Source: [Clostridium] symbiosum (GTDB lineage Bacteria > Bacillota > Clostridia > Lachnospirales > Lachnospiraceae). From it: a DNA stretch of 64,000 bases. Both the position numbers and the translations under genes were made by a program. Of this stretch, positions 32,420 to 41,937 are shown piece after piece; position 1 is the first letter of the stretch, and each line of letters begins with the position of its first letter. Location: the NCBI GenBank assembly GCA_036419695.1, contig CP143946.1, forward strand, positions 662,501-726,500, given 5' to 3'. The notes under the pieces were generated by a model. The model was not told the DNA's origin. It searched no databases and saw nothing but the letters and a program-made list of their open reading frames with translations.

Positions 32420-33724
32420 ATGTATTTAGCGCTTGTAGGAGCATTTATGTTTGCAGCAATAATTTATTTATTAATGAAAGGGAAGGCAATTCCACTGGTA
32501 GTATTGACTCTTGTACCAATCGTCTGTTGTTTCCTGGCCGGGTATAATTTTGTTGAAACAGTAGAGCTGATTGGTAGTGGGGTGGGGAGTGTATGGAAGA
32601 ATGCAGCACTGTTTATATTTTCCATTATCTTCTTTGGCGTTATGTCAGATGCAGGGATGTTTGACGGGCTTATTAGCCGTTTGACGAGTATGGCGGGAAA
32701 TAATGTGGTAGCCGTAACAGTAGTAACAGTAATTATTGGTATGGTCGGCCATCTGGACGGCGCCGGCGCTACTACGGTTTTGATTACAGTACCTGCGCTT
32801 ATGCCTTTATATAAAAAAATGAATATTCGTTTGGAAACACTGTTACTTTTAGTCGGTGTTGCAATGACTACGATGAACCTGGTTCCTTGGGGGGGCCCTA
32901 CAATGCGGGTAGCGACTGTACTTGGAATGGATGTGAATGATTTATGGCGTCAAATAATTCCATTTCAAATAGTGGGAGCAGCATTTTCAATATTTGTAGG
33001 CGTAATTTTTGGTGTAATCGAGAAAAAGAGAGGAGCAGGTTTTATAGCTTCAAGTATAAATTCCGCAGAAAATGAAGATAAAACAGGAGAAGATTTGTCA
33101 CTTAAACGTCCAAAGCTGGTTGTAGTAGATATGGTTCTCACTCTAATTCTAATGATTGGGCTTGTGACGGGTATTGCACCGGCTTATATTTTATTTATGC
33201 TGGCTTGTACCATTGCGCTTGTAATAAATTACCCAGAGACAGGCCTTCAGTCAAAACTGTTTAAAAGACATGCTCCCAATGCATTGCTGATGTCAGGAAC
33301 CATGCTTGCAGCCGGTGTTCTGGTAGGAGTGGTAAACAATACGGATATTTTGATGTCGATGGTTAATATACTGGTCGGCTTGCTTCCGAATTTCATGGGT
33401 AAATACCTACACATTATCGTGGCGTTACTTGCTCTTCCCATTGGGATACCTTTCGGAGGTGATGCATATTATTATGCACTTTTTCCACTCCTTGCAGAGA
33501 TAGGGGAACCGTTTGGGATTGCACCGGTTCAAATGGGAATCGCATTACTTATTGGAAAAAACGCTGGCTTGATGGCCTCGCCGATTCAGCCTGTTACCCT
33601 TCTGGGAACCGGAATGACAAACATTTCGCTGCGTGACCACCTGGCGTTTTCCTTTAAGTATCTTTGGCTTATCAGTATTGCATTAGTAGTGATAGCTATA
33701 ATAATGGGGCAGATTACATTGTGA
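32420..33724 (+). CDS. CitMHS family citrate/metal-citrate transporter
   Basis: About 434 residues with 11-12 hydrophobic segments. Motifs fit the CitMHS family of citrate:cation symporters: GHLDGAGATTVLITVPALMPLY, MNLVPWGGPTMR, and IPFGGDAYYYALFPLL near the C-terminus. These carriers import citrate complexed with a divalent metal. I choose ATG 32420 rather than GTG 32411, since GAGAGG (32405-32410) is placed for it. Base composition is clearly more AT-rich than the genes to its left. It opens the carboxylate region that ends in citrate lyase. Confidence 0.87.
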   Translation: MYLALVGAFMFAAIIYLLMKGKAIPLVVLTLVPIVCCFLAGYNFVETVELIGSGVGSVWKNAALFIFSIIFFGVMSDAGMFDGLISRLTSMAGNNVVAVTVVTVIIGMVGHLDGAGATTVLITVPALMPLYKKMNIRLETLLLLVGVAMTTMNLVPWGGPTMRVATVLGMDVNDLWRQIIPFQIVGAAFSIFVGVIFGVIEKKRGAGFIASSINSAENEDKTGEDLSLKRPKLVVVDMVLTLILMIGLVTGIAPAYILFMLACTIALVINYPETGLQSKLFKRHAPNALLMSGTMLAAGVLVGVVNNTDILMSMVNILVGLLPNFMGKYLHIIVALLALPIGIPFGGDAYYYALFPLLAEIGEPFGIAPVQMGIALLIGKNAGLMASPIQPVTLLGTGMTNISLRDHLAFSFKYLWLISIALVVIAIIMGQITL

Positions 33725-33759
33725 GTAATTAAAGGAAAGAAGCGAAAAGGAAGTATACA

Positions 33760-34911
33760 ATGAAAGCAGATATTATAATAAAAAACGGGCATATATTCGA
33801 TCCAGCTGCAGGTATTGATATGCATGGAAACGTAATTATCAATAAAAAACAAATTGTGAAACTGACAGAAACAATTACAGAAGGCGAGTATGAAGCGGTA
33901 CGGGAGATAGACGCAGGTGGAAGAATGGTGATTCCGGGCTTGATTGATGCCCATACGCATATTAACTATCTTGGACAAGCGAATGGTGCTCCGGCAGATC
34001 TATTATGTATTCCAAACGGTGTGACGGCGGCAATCGATGCGGGAAGTACTGGTGTGTCCAACTATAAAGGATTGTTACATTGTCTTTCCCAACATGAGAT
34101 AAAGACCAAAATAATGCTGAATGTCAGTGCCGGAGGTATTATTATGCCTACTTGGTATCCTGAACCGCTTGATCCGGAGTGTTGGGATACTGACTGGTTT
34201 GATGAAGCGTTTGAAAACTTTAGAAGAGAAATTATCGGGTTGAAAATTCGCGTCAGCAGAAATGTATTAGGCTCTTTGGGGGTTAAGCCACTGGAAGCTG
34301 CTTTGAAACTGGCAGAACGATACAATACAAGGGTAATTGTTCATCTTACGGATCCCATATTACCAATTGGAGCTTTAGCGGATATGATGCGCAGTGGAGA
34401 TATATTAACGCATATCCATCATGGAAAGGGAGAGACGATTCTGAAAAACGGAACCATAGATAAAAGAGTGCTTGATGCTCAAAAAAGAGGCGTTATTATG
34501 GATTGTGCTAATGGAAAATTCAATATCTCCCTGGAGGTGGCCCGCAGGGCAATTGAGGAGAAATTTTTTCCAGACAGTATCAGTTCAGATTTAAATATAA
34601 GCAATTGGTGTTCTCCATGGGTATTCAGCCTTCCAATTGTTATGTCAAAATATCTTGCACTGGGAATGACTGTAAAACAAATAGTGGAACGGGTAACAGC
34701 AGCACCTGCATTACAGATGGGAGAAGAAAAAAATTTGGGGACTTTACGGGAAGGGACGTCTGCTGATATAACAATTTTAGAGTTAATAGAGAAAAAAACA
34801 GAGTTCAAGGATATATTCGGAGGCAGCATATGTGGGACACAGCTTTTTATGCCCAGAGCGGCTATTCTGGATGGAAAAATAAGATTTCTTTCATCAGAGA
34901 TGTATGCATAG
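33760..34911 (+). CDS. Amidohydrolase/deacetylase family metalloenzyme
   Basis: 383 residues of the amidohydrolase superfamily (dihydroorotase-like deacetylase branch). Metal-site motifs: PGLIDAHTH near residue 60, VTAAIDAGSTG, GLKIRVSRN with the expected bridging lysine, VHLTDP and ILTHIHHGKGE. It hydrolyses an amide or ester in the cytoplasm; the substrate cannot be read. It is 35 bases after the CitMHS carrier and probably co-transcribed. In the tricarboxylate setting it could release an acid from an N-acyl or cyclic precursor. Confidence 0.85.
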   Translation: MKADIIIKNGHIFDPAAGIDMHGNVIINKKQIVKLTETITEGEYEAVREIDAGGRMVIPGLIDAHTHINYLGQANGAPADLLCIPNGVTAAIDAGSTGVSNYKGLLHCLSQHEIKTKIMLNVSAGGIIMPTWYPEPLDPECWDTDWFDEAFENFRREIIGLKIRVSRNVLGSLGVKPLEAALKLAERYNTRVIVHLTDPILPIGALADMMRSGDILTHIHHGKGETILKNGTIDKRVLDAQKRGVIMDCANGKFNISLEVARRAIEEKFFPDSISSDLNISNWCSPWVFSLPIVMSKYLALGMTVKQIVERVTAAPALQMGEEKNLGTLREGTSADITILELIEKKTEFKDIFGGSICGTQLFMPRAAILDGKIRFLSSEMYA

Positions 34912-34943
34912 CCATAAAAGTTGAAAGAAAATAGAAATCATAT

Positions 34944-34986
34944 AAAAACTGCACTTAGCTAAGAGAGGGTAAGTGCAGTTTTTATA
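34944..34986. terminator. Bidirectional terminator between the amidohydrolase and LysR genes
   Basis: AAAAACTGCACTT (34944-34956) pairs perfectly with AAGTGCAGTTTTT (34971-34983), giving A and T runs on both sides for the two convergent genes. Confidence 0.88.
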
Positions 34987-35014
34987 TTTAAGGTAAATCT
35001 GGAGAGGATAAAGT

Positions 35015-35995
35015 CTAAAGATGGGCATCTTCAGAAAAAGCATATGAGGTTTTATAAAGTCTGCAATGTTCTTCGATTAGATGGATCAAATGTTTTCCAT
35101 ATTCCGGAAATATTTTATCTTTTCGATAAATAAGATGGGTAGGACTGGTTAAGTTCATTCCGTTAATTGGAAAAACGTGCAAAGGGGAGGCACCCTGTCC
35201 GGACTGGTTAATTGCCTCAATAGCCGAAACGTACATAGACAAACAAAAACTTGCTGCGTAGTCTTGGGCAGTCATCAGATAATGCATATCTCCCTGCGAT
35301 AATTCCATGCAGCAATTTAAAGTTATATTATTTTGAAGACAATAAAGATCCAGCATATTTCTGGAGATTCTTTTCTTTTTGTTCAAGATAAATGGTACAT
35401 GAGTAAACTCACGTAGATTAACACCGTTTTCAAAGTCGGTTTTACATCTGGGATAACGCTCCGGGAAATATCGTTTTAGCATTGTTTCAGAAATAACCAG
35501 GTATAGATTTTCATTCACCAGAAGTTTGCTGACCAGGCGGTGATCCTGGGAAGTAAATCCAATTGAGATTGCCATGTCCAGTTTATTATTTAAAATTTTT
35601 TCGGTCAACTCTTCTGCTGTAGCAGATTCCGCCAAAAGCTGTACATCGGGATAGGACTCACGAAAAGAAGAAATCAGGGAAGGGATCAAGATTCGATACC
35701 GCCCTTCGGTGGTCCCCAAATGAATCAGCCCGGTATCGGCTTTATAGTAATCGAAAAACTGACTTTCTATGTTTTTTTCAATAAGTTGAATTTGGAGAAG
35801 GGACTCCTGAAGAATTTTTCCGGCTGGTGTTAACGATAAGGAAGGTTTTCTGTTAAATAATGCAACGTGATAATGCTGTTCCAGATCTTTGAGGTATTTA
35901 CTGAGGCATTGATGAGAGATAAATAGCCGTTTGGCGGCCTTTGATATATTCTGTTCTTCGGCAAGAACGAGAAAATAATGATAATTTTGCAGCAT
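35015..35995 (-). CDS. LysR family transcriptional regulator
   Basis: 326 residues. N-terminal winged helix-turn-helix (NISKAAKRLFISHQCLSKYL, residues ~16-35) and a LysR effector domain (LIHLGTTEGRYRILIPSLIS, LDMAISIGF). Divergently oriented to the TAXI-TRAP operon, so it probably activates import and catabolism of the transported carboxylate. AAGGAGGT precedes the ATG. It is unrelated in detail to the second LysR at 48.7-49.6 kb. Confidence 0.92.
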   Translation of the reverse strand: MLQNYHYFLVLAEEQNISKAAKRLFISHQCLSKYLKDLEQHYHVALFNRKPSLSLTPAGKILQESLLQIQLIEKNIESQFFDYYKADTGLIHLGTTEGRYRILIPSLISSFRESYPDVQLLAESATAEELTEKILNNKLDMAISIGFTSQDHRLVSKLLVNENLYLVISETMLKRYFPERYPRCKTDFENGVNLREFTHVPFILNKKKRISRNMLDLYCLQNNITLNCCMELSQGDMHYLMTAQDYAASFCLSMYVSAIEAINQSGQGASPLHVFPINGMNLTSPTHLIYRKDKIFPEYGKHLIHLIEEHCRLYKTSYAFSEDAHL

Positions 35996-36102
35996 CTTTG
36001 TACCTCCTTATATGTAGATTCAGGGATTTTTAAAAGTATCATAACATGTTTTGTACGCCATATCAAGTAAACAGTTACACAGGAGTGCTGCAATTACAGA
36101 TT

Positions 36103-36125
36103 GCATATATACAATATTTATGTGC
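36103..36125. promoter_or_regulatory. Candidate operator between LysR and the TAXI-TRAP operon
   Basis: GCATATA (36103-36109) and TATGTGC (36119-36125) form an imperfect inverted repeat with a 9-base spacer in the divergent intergenic region, a usual LysR-site position. Confidence 0.3.
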
Positions 36126-36238
36126 TTTTTCGTTTCGCTATGTGGTGGTAAAATTTTAATATAAAAGATACTCATCAGTTCAGTTCATTTTGATGGGATA
36201 GTTTAAAAAGGGCAGCAGAAGGAGAAAGGAGAATTAAA

Positions 36239-37288
36239 ATGGGGTACCGCAGACAGTATATGAAGTGGTTCTTCGCAGCAGTAGCAATAATGGCAGCTGC
36301 CGGGCTGACCGGCTGTGCCTGGCTTAATGCACCGGCTGAGGGGGTTGGCGGCGTTGAGGAGGCTGGAAGTGATTTCCAGGCAGGAGCAGATATTGATTAT
36401 TTAAAACAGGCGAATGTAAGTATTGCATCGGGAGCCAGCGGTGGTAATTATTATATGGTAGGTACGGCCCTTGCCCAGACGATTCAGAAATACGATCCGG
36501 CACTGATATGCAGTAGTGAAACAACGGGAGGAACCGGAGAAAATATTGCACTTATCTCGTCCGGAGCGACAACAATTGGAATGGGGATGGCGGATGACAT
36601 AGCTTCCGCATATGAGGGGAAACGAGACTATGAAGGCAGTCCTGCTGACAATCTAAGGGCAATTTGCGCGGGAGCTAAAAATACGTTTCATGTTATTGTA
36701 ATGGCTGATTCAGATATTTATTCACTATCGGATTTAAAAGGAAAGAAAATCAGCCTTGGGCCGGCAGGTGCACCGTATTTTTCACCGTCTCTTCTCGAAA
36801 GTGTTGCAGGATTGGTTATCGGACAGGATTACCAGGGGCAGTATTTGGGGCATGATCAGGCAGCAGATGCTTTGAGTGATGGTGATGTAGACGCATTGAT
36901 AGCCTGTCTTTCCTTCCCGGCGTCTGCCTATTCTAACTTGGCATTTACAAAAGAAGTTCGTTTTATAGGACTGTCGCAGGAGGAAATGGAAACTGCGCTT
37001 GAAAAAAACCAAACCTGGCTTTATAACACAATTCCTGCGGGGACGTATCAGGGGCAGGATGAGGATATATTATCTCCGGCTGTACCGGTATGGCTATTTA
37101 CACATGAGGGTGTAGGGGAAGATATTATTTATCGTGTCTGTAAGGTCATTTTTGAAAATGTTGACGAGTTGGGACAAATTGCAATCGATGCGGGGTATTA
37201 TAATGTTGATACGGCTCTGGACAGCATTGTAATTCCAATACATCCAGGGGCGGCAAGGTATTTTGAAGAGGCTAAGAGAAACAAATAA
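36239..37288 (+). CDS. TAXI family TRAP transporter solute-binding lipoprotein
   Basis: 349 residues. A lipoprotein signal ends at AGLTGC (Cys26), then a TAXI-type binding protein: SIASGASGGNYYMVGTALAQ, TTGGTGENIALISSG and LKGKKISLGPAGAP. It is anchored outside the membrane and hands its ligand to the TRAP permease encoded 32 bases downstream. TAXI ligands are poorly known; dicarboxylates and amino acids are proposed. Here the ligand is probably a di- or tricarboxylate, given the PrpD, PrpF, aconitase-like and citrate lyase genes that follow. AAAGGAG precedes the ATG. Confidence 0.92.
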   Translation: MGYRRQYMKWFFAAVAIMAAAGLTGCAWLNAPAEGVGGVEEAGSDFQAGADIDYLKQANVSIASGASGGNYYMVGTALAQTIQKYDPALICSSETTGGTGENIALISSGATTIGMGMADDIASAYEGKRDYEGSPADNLRAICAGAKNTFHVIVMADSDIYSLSDLKGKKISLGPAGAPYFSPSLLESVAGLVIGQDYQGQYLGHDQAADALSDGDVDALIACLSFPASAYSNLAFTKEVRFIGLSQEEMETALEKNQTWLYNTIPAGTYQGQDEDILSPAVPVWLFTHEGVGEDIIYRVCKVIFENVDELGQIAIDAGYYNVDTALDSIVIPIHPGAARYFEEAKRNK

Positions 37289-37320
37289 CTTTGTTATGAC
37301 TATATGAGGAGAAGAGTAAG

Positions 37321-39210
37321 ATGGATCAGAAAAGACAAAGATTAGCAGGAATGCTGGAATTTGTGATGATCGTACTGGGGGTAATGATGTGCGGTTTTCA
37401 TCTGTATGCTTCATGGGTAGGAACTTTTACGGCGATGAGCCAGAGAACTTTCCATGTCGGCATGGTGTTGATTATCGCATGCCTGGGAACTATTACAAAA
37501 AAACTGAAAGATGAAAAATGGAGTCCGGGCCCCCTTCAGATAGATGTTGAAGTAATAACCGATGTTTTTATCGTTTTTATGTCCGTAGTGACATTGATAT
37601 ATTTGTTTGTAAATGATTCAAAGCTATTTATGCATATTGGCCGGCCTACTAATCTGGATGTAATTCTGGGTGTTTGCCTGATAATCTGTGTATTGGAAGT
37701 GACCAGAAGGTGTATTGGCTGGATTATGCCCTGTATTGCCCTGGTATTTGTATTATATGCGAAATATGGAAATTTTCTTCCGGCAGCAATGGCGAGTAAG
37801 GGTTACACCTGGAAACGAATTGGCACTTATCTACTGCTGTCTGATGATGGCATTTTTGGAACGCCGACCGGCGTTTCTGCTACAGTAGTTATTATGTTTA
37901 TAATTTTTGGTGTATTTTTACAGTATTCAGGCGCAGGACAGGCTTTTATTGATATTGCGTTTTCAATTTTTGGACGTGTCAGAGGAGGCCCTGCCAAAGT
38001 TTCAGTAGTGGCCAGTGCATTATTTGGAATGATTAATGGCTCCGCTATAGCCAATGTGGCTTCAACTGGAAGTTTAACAATACCACTGATGAAAAAGGTT
38101 GGATATGATCCTGAGGTGGCCGGGGCGGTATCCGCGGTAGCATCTACAGGAGGCCAGATAATGCCTCCTATTATGGGAGCAGCAGCGTTTATCATGGCTC
38201 AGAATCTGGCAATTTCATACAATGTGGTGGCGCTATGCGCGGTTATACCAGCGGCACTTTATTTTTATGAAGTCTTTGTTGTGGTTGACCTGTTGGCGGT
38301 GCAGTCCGGTTTAAAAGGGATGAAAGCTTCAGAACTGCCTGATGGAAAGAAAGTACTTCGCTATGAGGGATTCCTGCTTTTTCCGATTATTGCCCTGATT
38401 GTGATGATGGTTGTATTACAGATATCGAGTAATAAGAGCGCACTCTATGCGTGTGTTTTTACGCTGATTGTAAGCTGGTTTACAAAGGAAAATAAAATGG
38501 GCCCTAAAGAGCTTGCAAGAGCTCTGGGGCAGTCGGCAAAAGAAATCAGCAGTGTGGCCTTGGCCTGTGCAACCGCAGGTATTGCCATTGGCATGCTGGG
38601 GCTGACAGGGCTTGGTTTAAAGCTTTCTGGACTACTGGTAGCTTTATCGGGTGGCAATTTATATATTCTGATGATTTTAACAATGATAGCCGGCGTTATT
38701 CTGGGAATGGGACTTCCGACTTCAGGCGTTTATATTATTCTGGCGGTTTTAGCTGCCCCTGCACTTATTGAATTGGGAGTACCTGCTCTCAGTGCGCATA
38801 TGTTTGTATTTTACTTTGGAGTTATAGCGGCTATTACGCCGCCCGTTGCTTTAGCTTCATACGCTGGAGCAGGTATTGCCGGTGCAGATGCAAACAGAAC
38901 TGGTTGGAAAGCGGTCAAAATTGGCCTGGCTGGTTTTATTCTTCCTTATATGTTTGTTTTACGCCCTTCCATACTGGGGCAGGGGACACCGTTTGAGGTT
39001 TTCCAGACAACGGTGATGGCGGTTATTGCGATCACCGCTTTAGTCGGGGCAATGTATGCGGTACCGTCTCAAAATAAAGCGGTTCGACTATTATTGGCTG
39101 CTGCGGCGATTATGATGCTGTGGCCTGGAATAATAGCCGATGTGGCCGGAGTGATCCTTTGTGTGGCGGCACTGCTTTTGGCGAAAGCATTGAAAAAAAG
39201 GGGGATATAA
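37321..39210 (+). CDS. TRAP transporter fused permease (DctQM type)
   Basis: 629 residues with about 16-18 hydrophobic segments: an N-terminal four-helix DctQ-like part to about residue 130, then the large DctM-like subunit (FGMINGSAIANVASTGSLTIP, VASTGGQIMPPIMGAAAF, GMGLPTSGVYIILAVLAAPAL). This fused form normally partners TAXI binding proteins. Uptake is driven by a sodium or proton gradient. The MmgE/PrpD gene begins 4 bases after its stop. Confidence 0.93.
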   Translation: MDQKRQRLAGMLEFVMIVLGVMMCGFHLYASWVGTFTAMSQRTFHVGMVLIIACLGTITKKLKDEKWSPGPLQIDVEVITDVFIVFMSVVTLIYLFVNDSKLFMHIGRPTNLDVILGVCLIICVLEVTRRCIGWIMPCIALVFVLYAKYGNFLPAAMASKGYTWKRIGTYLLLSDDGIFGTPTGVSATVVIMFIIFGVFLQYSGAGQAFIDIAFSIFGRVRGGPAKVSVVASALFGMINGSAIANVASTGSLTIPLMKKVGYDPEVAGAVSAVASTGGQIMPPIMGAAAFIMAQNLAISYNVVALCAVIPAALYFYEVFVVVDLLAVQSGLKGMKASELPDGKKVLRYEGFLLFPIIALIVMMVVLQISSNKSALYACVFTLIVSWFTKENKMGPKELARALGQSAKEISSVALACATAGIAIGMLGLTGLGLKLSGLLVALSGGNLYILMILTMIAGVILGMGLPTSGVYIILAVLAAPALIELGVPALSAHMFVFYFGVIAAITPPVALASYAGAGIAGADANRTGWKAVKIGLAGFILPYMFVLRPSILGQGTPFEVFQTTVMAVIAITALVGAMYAVPSQNKAVRLLLAAAAIMMLWPGIIADVAGVILCVAALLLAKALKKRGI

Positions 39211-39214
39211 ATGT

Positions 39215-40621
39215 ATGACAGGAATTGCACATGAACTGGCAGAGTATATCGTCAGCTTGAAATATGAGGATTTGCCCCAGGATACAATAGATATGGCTAA
39301 AAAATGTATTTTAGACAGTGTTGGCAATATGTGCTGTGGTAGATACAGTAATATGGGAAAACACATATTAAGGTATATTGATACCTATTCCAGAGCCACC
39401 AGAGGGGAGCGGAAGGTTTCTCTGATGGGGGGCGGAAAAGCGTCGAAGGAAGACTCCATGATGGCACATACAATTATGGCCAGATGTACCGATTTGGACG
39501 ATGGCCACCGTTATGCCATGGGGCATCCAGGGAGTGTGGTTCTTCCGGCAGTACTGACGGCAGGAGAGCTCAGGAACAGCAGCGGTAAAGACATTATTAC
39601 TGCAATAGTTGCCGGATATGATATCTACTGCCGGATCGGTTCGGCTATCAATCCGTCATCATATCGTGAGAGGGGATTTGATGCCACGGGGGTCTGCGGT
39701 GCAGCTGCCTGTGCTGCTGGAATTGGGAAAATCTATGGATTGGATGTGCGGCAGATGAAAAATGCTTTGGGACTTTCCTCCACGTTTTCAGGAGGGCTGA
39801 TTGAATATCAGAACGATGGAACAATGGGGAAAGTGCTGTGTGGCTGCTGGGCTGTTAATAATGGTATGGATGCTGTACAGTTGGCGGAACAGGGATTTAC
39901 CGGACCGGAACAAATATTTGAGGGAGATAAAGGATTTTTTCAGGCATTTTCTAATGCTCCGGATGCTTCAAATGTATTGGCCGGTTTGGGACGGGATTTT
40001 AAAATTAACGAAACTTATTTTAAGCAGCATGCCTGCATGAGAGGACTGCACGGAGCGGTGGATGCCCTGTTGGATATCAGAAAAAAAGAGGGGATAACGG
40101 CAAAAAATGTCGACAGAATAGAGATACAGACGACTTCATTTGTTGGAAGGCTGTCAAATCCACGGCCGGATACTCTGATTGGCGCACAGTGCAGTATTGA
40201 ATTTGTTCTGGCTGTGGCAATGGCAGAGGGACACATAAGTAGTGACGAGATACTGCTCCAGTCTATGGAACGGGAAGACATACGTCATCTGGCGTCAAGA
40301 ATCATCTTAAAAATGGATAAAAGAATAGACGGATACGTTAAAGAGAATCCTAGCCACTGGGCGGCTGTTAACATGATAATTTATACAACAGAAGGAAGAG
40401 TGTTCAAACAGTGGATGCCGCTGCCAAGAGGGGAGTCGGAAACTCCTTTTGGCTGGGAGGAGTTGGAAGAAAAATTTAAAAGATTGCTTTCGGATACTCC
40501 ATTCCACAAGCATGAAGAAGCAATGTACGGGGATATCCGTAATTTCGAAGAGCTGACGGGAATGTATAAATTATTTGCACCCTGGGAGACGGAGGGGAGC
40601 GGAAGGAAAACGTCAGCATAA
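39215..40621 (+). CDS. MmgE/PrpD family protein 1
   Basis: 468 residues of the MmgE/PrpD family, which includes 2-methylcitrate dehydratase (PrpD) and cis-aconitate decarboxylase. Family features: an N-terminal LAEYIVSLKYEDLPQDTIDMAK, DDGHRYAMGHPGSVVLPAVL around residue 95 and KQHACMRGLHGAVDALLDI in the C-terminal half. It should dehydrate, or possibly decarboxylate or isomerise, a branched tricarboxylate. It is translationally close to the TRAP permease and more AT-rich than the second copy at 41.9 kb. Confidence 0.88.
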   Translation: MTGIAHELAEYIVSLKYEDLPQDTIDMAKKCILDSVGNMCCGRYSNMGKHILRYIDTYSRATRGERKVSLMGGGKASKEDSMMAHTIMARCTDLDDGHRYAMGHPGSVVLPAVLTAGELRNSSGKDIITAIVAGYDIYCRIGSAINPSSYRERGFDATGVCGAAACAAGIGKIYGLDVRQMKNALGLSSTFSGGLIEYQNDGTMGKVLCGCWAVNNGMDAVQLAEQGFTGPEQIFEGDKGFFQAFSNAPDASNVLAGLGRDFKINETYFKQHACMRGLHGAVDALLDIRKKEGITAKNVDRIEIQTTSFVGRLSNPRPDTLIGAQCSIEFVLAVAMAEGHISSDEILLQSMEREDIRHLASRIILKMDKRIDGYVKENPSHWAAVNMIIYTTEGRVFKQWMPLPRGESETPFGWEELEEKFKRLLSDTPFHKHEEAMYGDIRNFEELTGMYKLFAPWETEGSGRKTSA

Positions 40622-40654
40622 ATAAAACTTTAAACGGACAGGAGGATATAAAAA

Positions 40655-41821
40655 GTGTGCAAACCAAACAGGAAAATTCCGTGTGTTTATATGAGAGGCG
40701 GCACCAGTAAAGCAGTGTTCTTCCAGGACAAAGATTTGCCGGAAAATGCCGATGAGCGTGATAAAGTGATTTTGAGTGCATTTGGAAGTCCTGACCGCCG
40801 TCAGATTGACGGTATGGGCGGAGCAAATACTTCAACCAGTAAAGTGGCGGTAATCAAAAAAAGTGAACGTCCGGGAATTGATGTTGACTACGATTTCGGG
40901 CAGGTGGATGTGAATCATCCAATTGTCGGAAAAACAATGAACTGTGGTAATATTTCATCTGCGGTAGGCCCGTACGCAATAGATGAGGGACTTGTTAAAG
41001 CAGTGGAACCGATGACGGAAGTACATATTTTCAATACAAATACCCAAAAAGAAATCGTAGAATGTGTGCCGGTTAAAGACGGCCGAGCCGTGACAGAAGG
41101 TGATTTTTCAATTGACGGAGTGCCAGGCACAGCTGCTAAAGTGACATTAAAATTTATCTCACCCCAGGGAGCGGCTTCCGGAAAGCTTCTGCCAACTGGA
41201 AATGCCAAAGATACAATTGAAATTGAAGGGAAAATATATGAATATTCCTTTGTTGACTCGGCGAATCCCGTGATTTTTGTCCACCCGGAGGATTTTGGGG
41301 TAAAAGGAACAGAAATACCGTCAGAATTTAACGCCCTTCCTGAATGTGAAGAAATCTGCAGGATTCTGGAACTCATACGCGGAACAGGAGCTGTTTTGCT
41401 GGGCTTTGCAAAAGATCTGGAAGATGCAAGAATAAACAGCCAGACTCTGCCAAAGATTGCTTTTGTCACGGTCCCCCATGATTATGTTGCAGGAAGTGGA
41501 AAAAATATTGCCGCCGGTGAAACGGATATTACGGCACGCCTTTTTTCAGTGGGAATGAAAATGATAGACGCTTATATGGGGACAGGAGCAATCTGTACTA
41601 TAACGGCTGCCAATACTCCGGGGACTATTGTGAATGAAATTGTCGGACGGACACTGGGAACCAACCGCATTGAGCATCTCCGTATCGGACATCCGTGGGG
41701 AATCATGGATACCTATGCTGATTTAAAAATCAATGAGGATGGAAGCCATGATGTTCTAAGCGGTAATCTGGACCGTACGGCGCGCCGCATTATGGAGGGA
41801 TATGTTTATATCAGAGAATAA
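40655..41821 (+). CDS. PrpF family isomerase (aconitate/methylaconitate isomerase-like)
   Basis: 388 residues of the PrpF / DUF453 family, which moves double bonds or interconverts cis and trans forms of aconitate-type acids without cofactor. Motifs: CVYMRGGTSKAVFF, DRRQIDGMGGANTSTSKVAV, NCGNISSAVGPYAI, and GTGAICTITAANTPGTIVNEI. Starts at GTG 40655 with GGAGG 9 bases upstream. With PrpD and an aconitase-like hydratase nearby it could convert trans-aconitate or 2-methyl-trans-aconitate to the cis form. Confidence 0.9.
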   Translation: MCKPNRKIPCVYMRGGTSKAVFFQDKDLPENADERDKVILSAFGSPDRRQIDGMGGANTSTSKVAVIKKSERPGIDVDYDFGQVDVNHPIVGKTMNCGNISSAVGPYAIDEGLVKAVEPMTEVHIFNTNTQKEIVECVPVKDGRAVTEGDFSIDGVPGTAAKVTLKFISPQGAASGKLLPTGNAKDTIEIEGKIYEYSFVDSANPVIFVHPEDFGVKGTEIPSEFNALPECEEICRILELIRGTGAVLLGFAKDLEDARINSQTLPKIAFVTVPHDYVAGSGKNIAAGETDITARLFSVGMKMIDAYMGTGAICTITAANTPGTIVNEIVGRTLGTNRIEHLRIGHPWGIMDTYADLKINEDGSHDVLSGNLDRTARRIMEGYVYIRE

Positions 41822-41937
41822 AGTTTTTTTGAACAGTTTAATTCTCTTATTTTGAAGAAAATTTCCGAGAAAGCTTTGTTTTATATGAATTTGTTCTCCT
41901 AATAACTGCTATTATCATATCACAGGAGGAAGTAAAA

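Noticed and set aside
32244..36125. Similar ATATAC..ATGTGC sequences upstream of the CitMHS gene and the TAXI gene
   Set aside because: The spacing differs (5 against 7 bases) and both regions are AT-rich, so the similarity may be chance.
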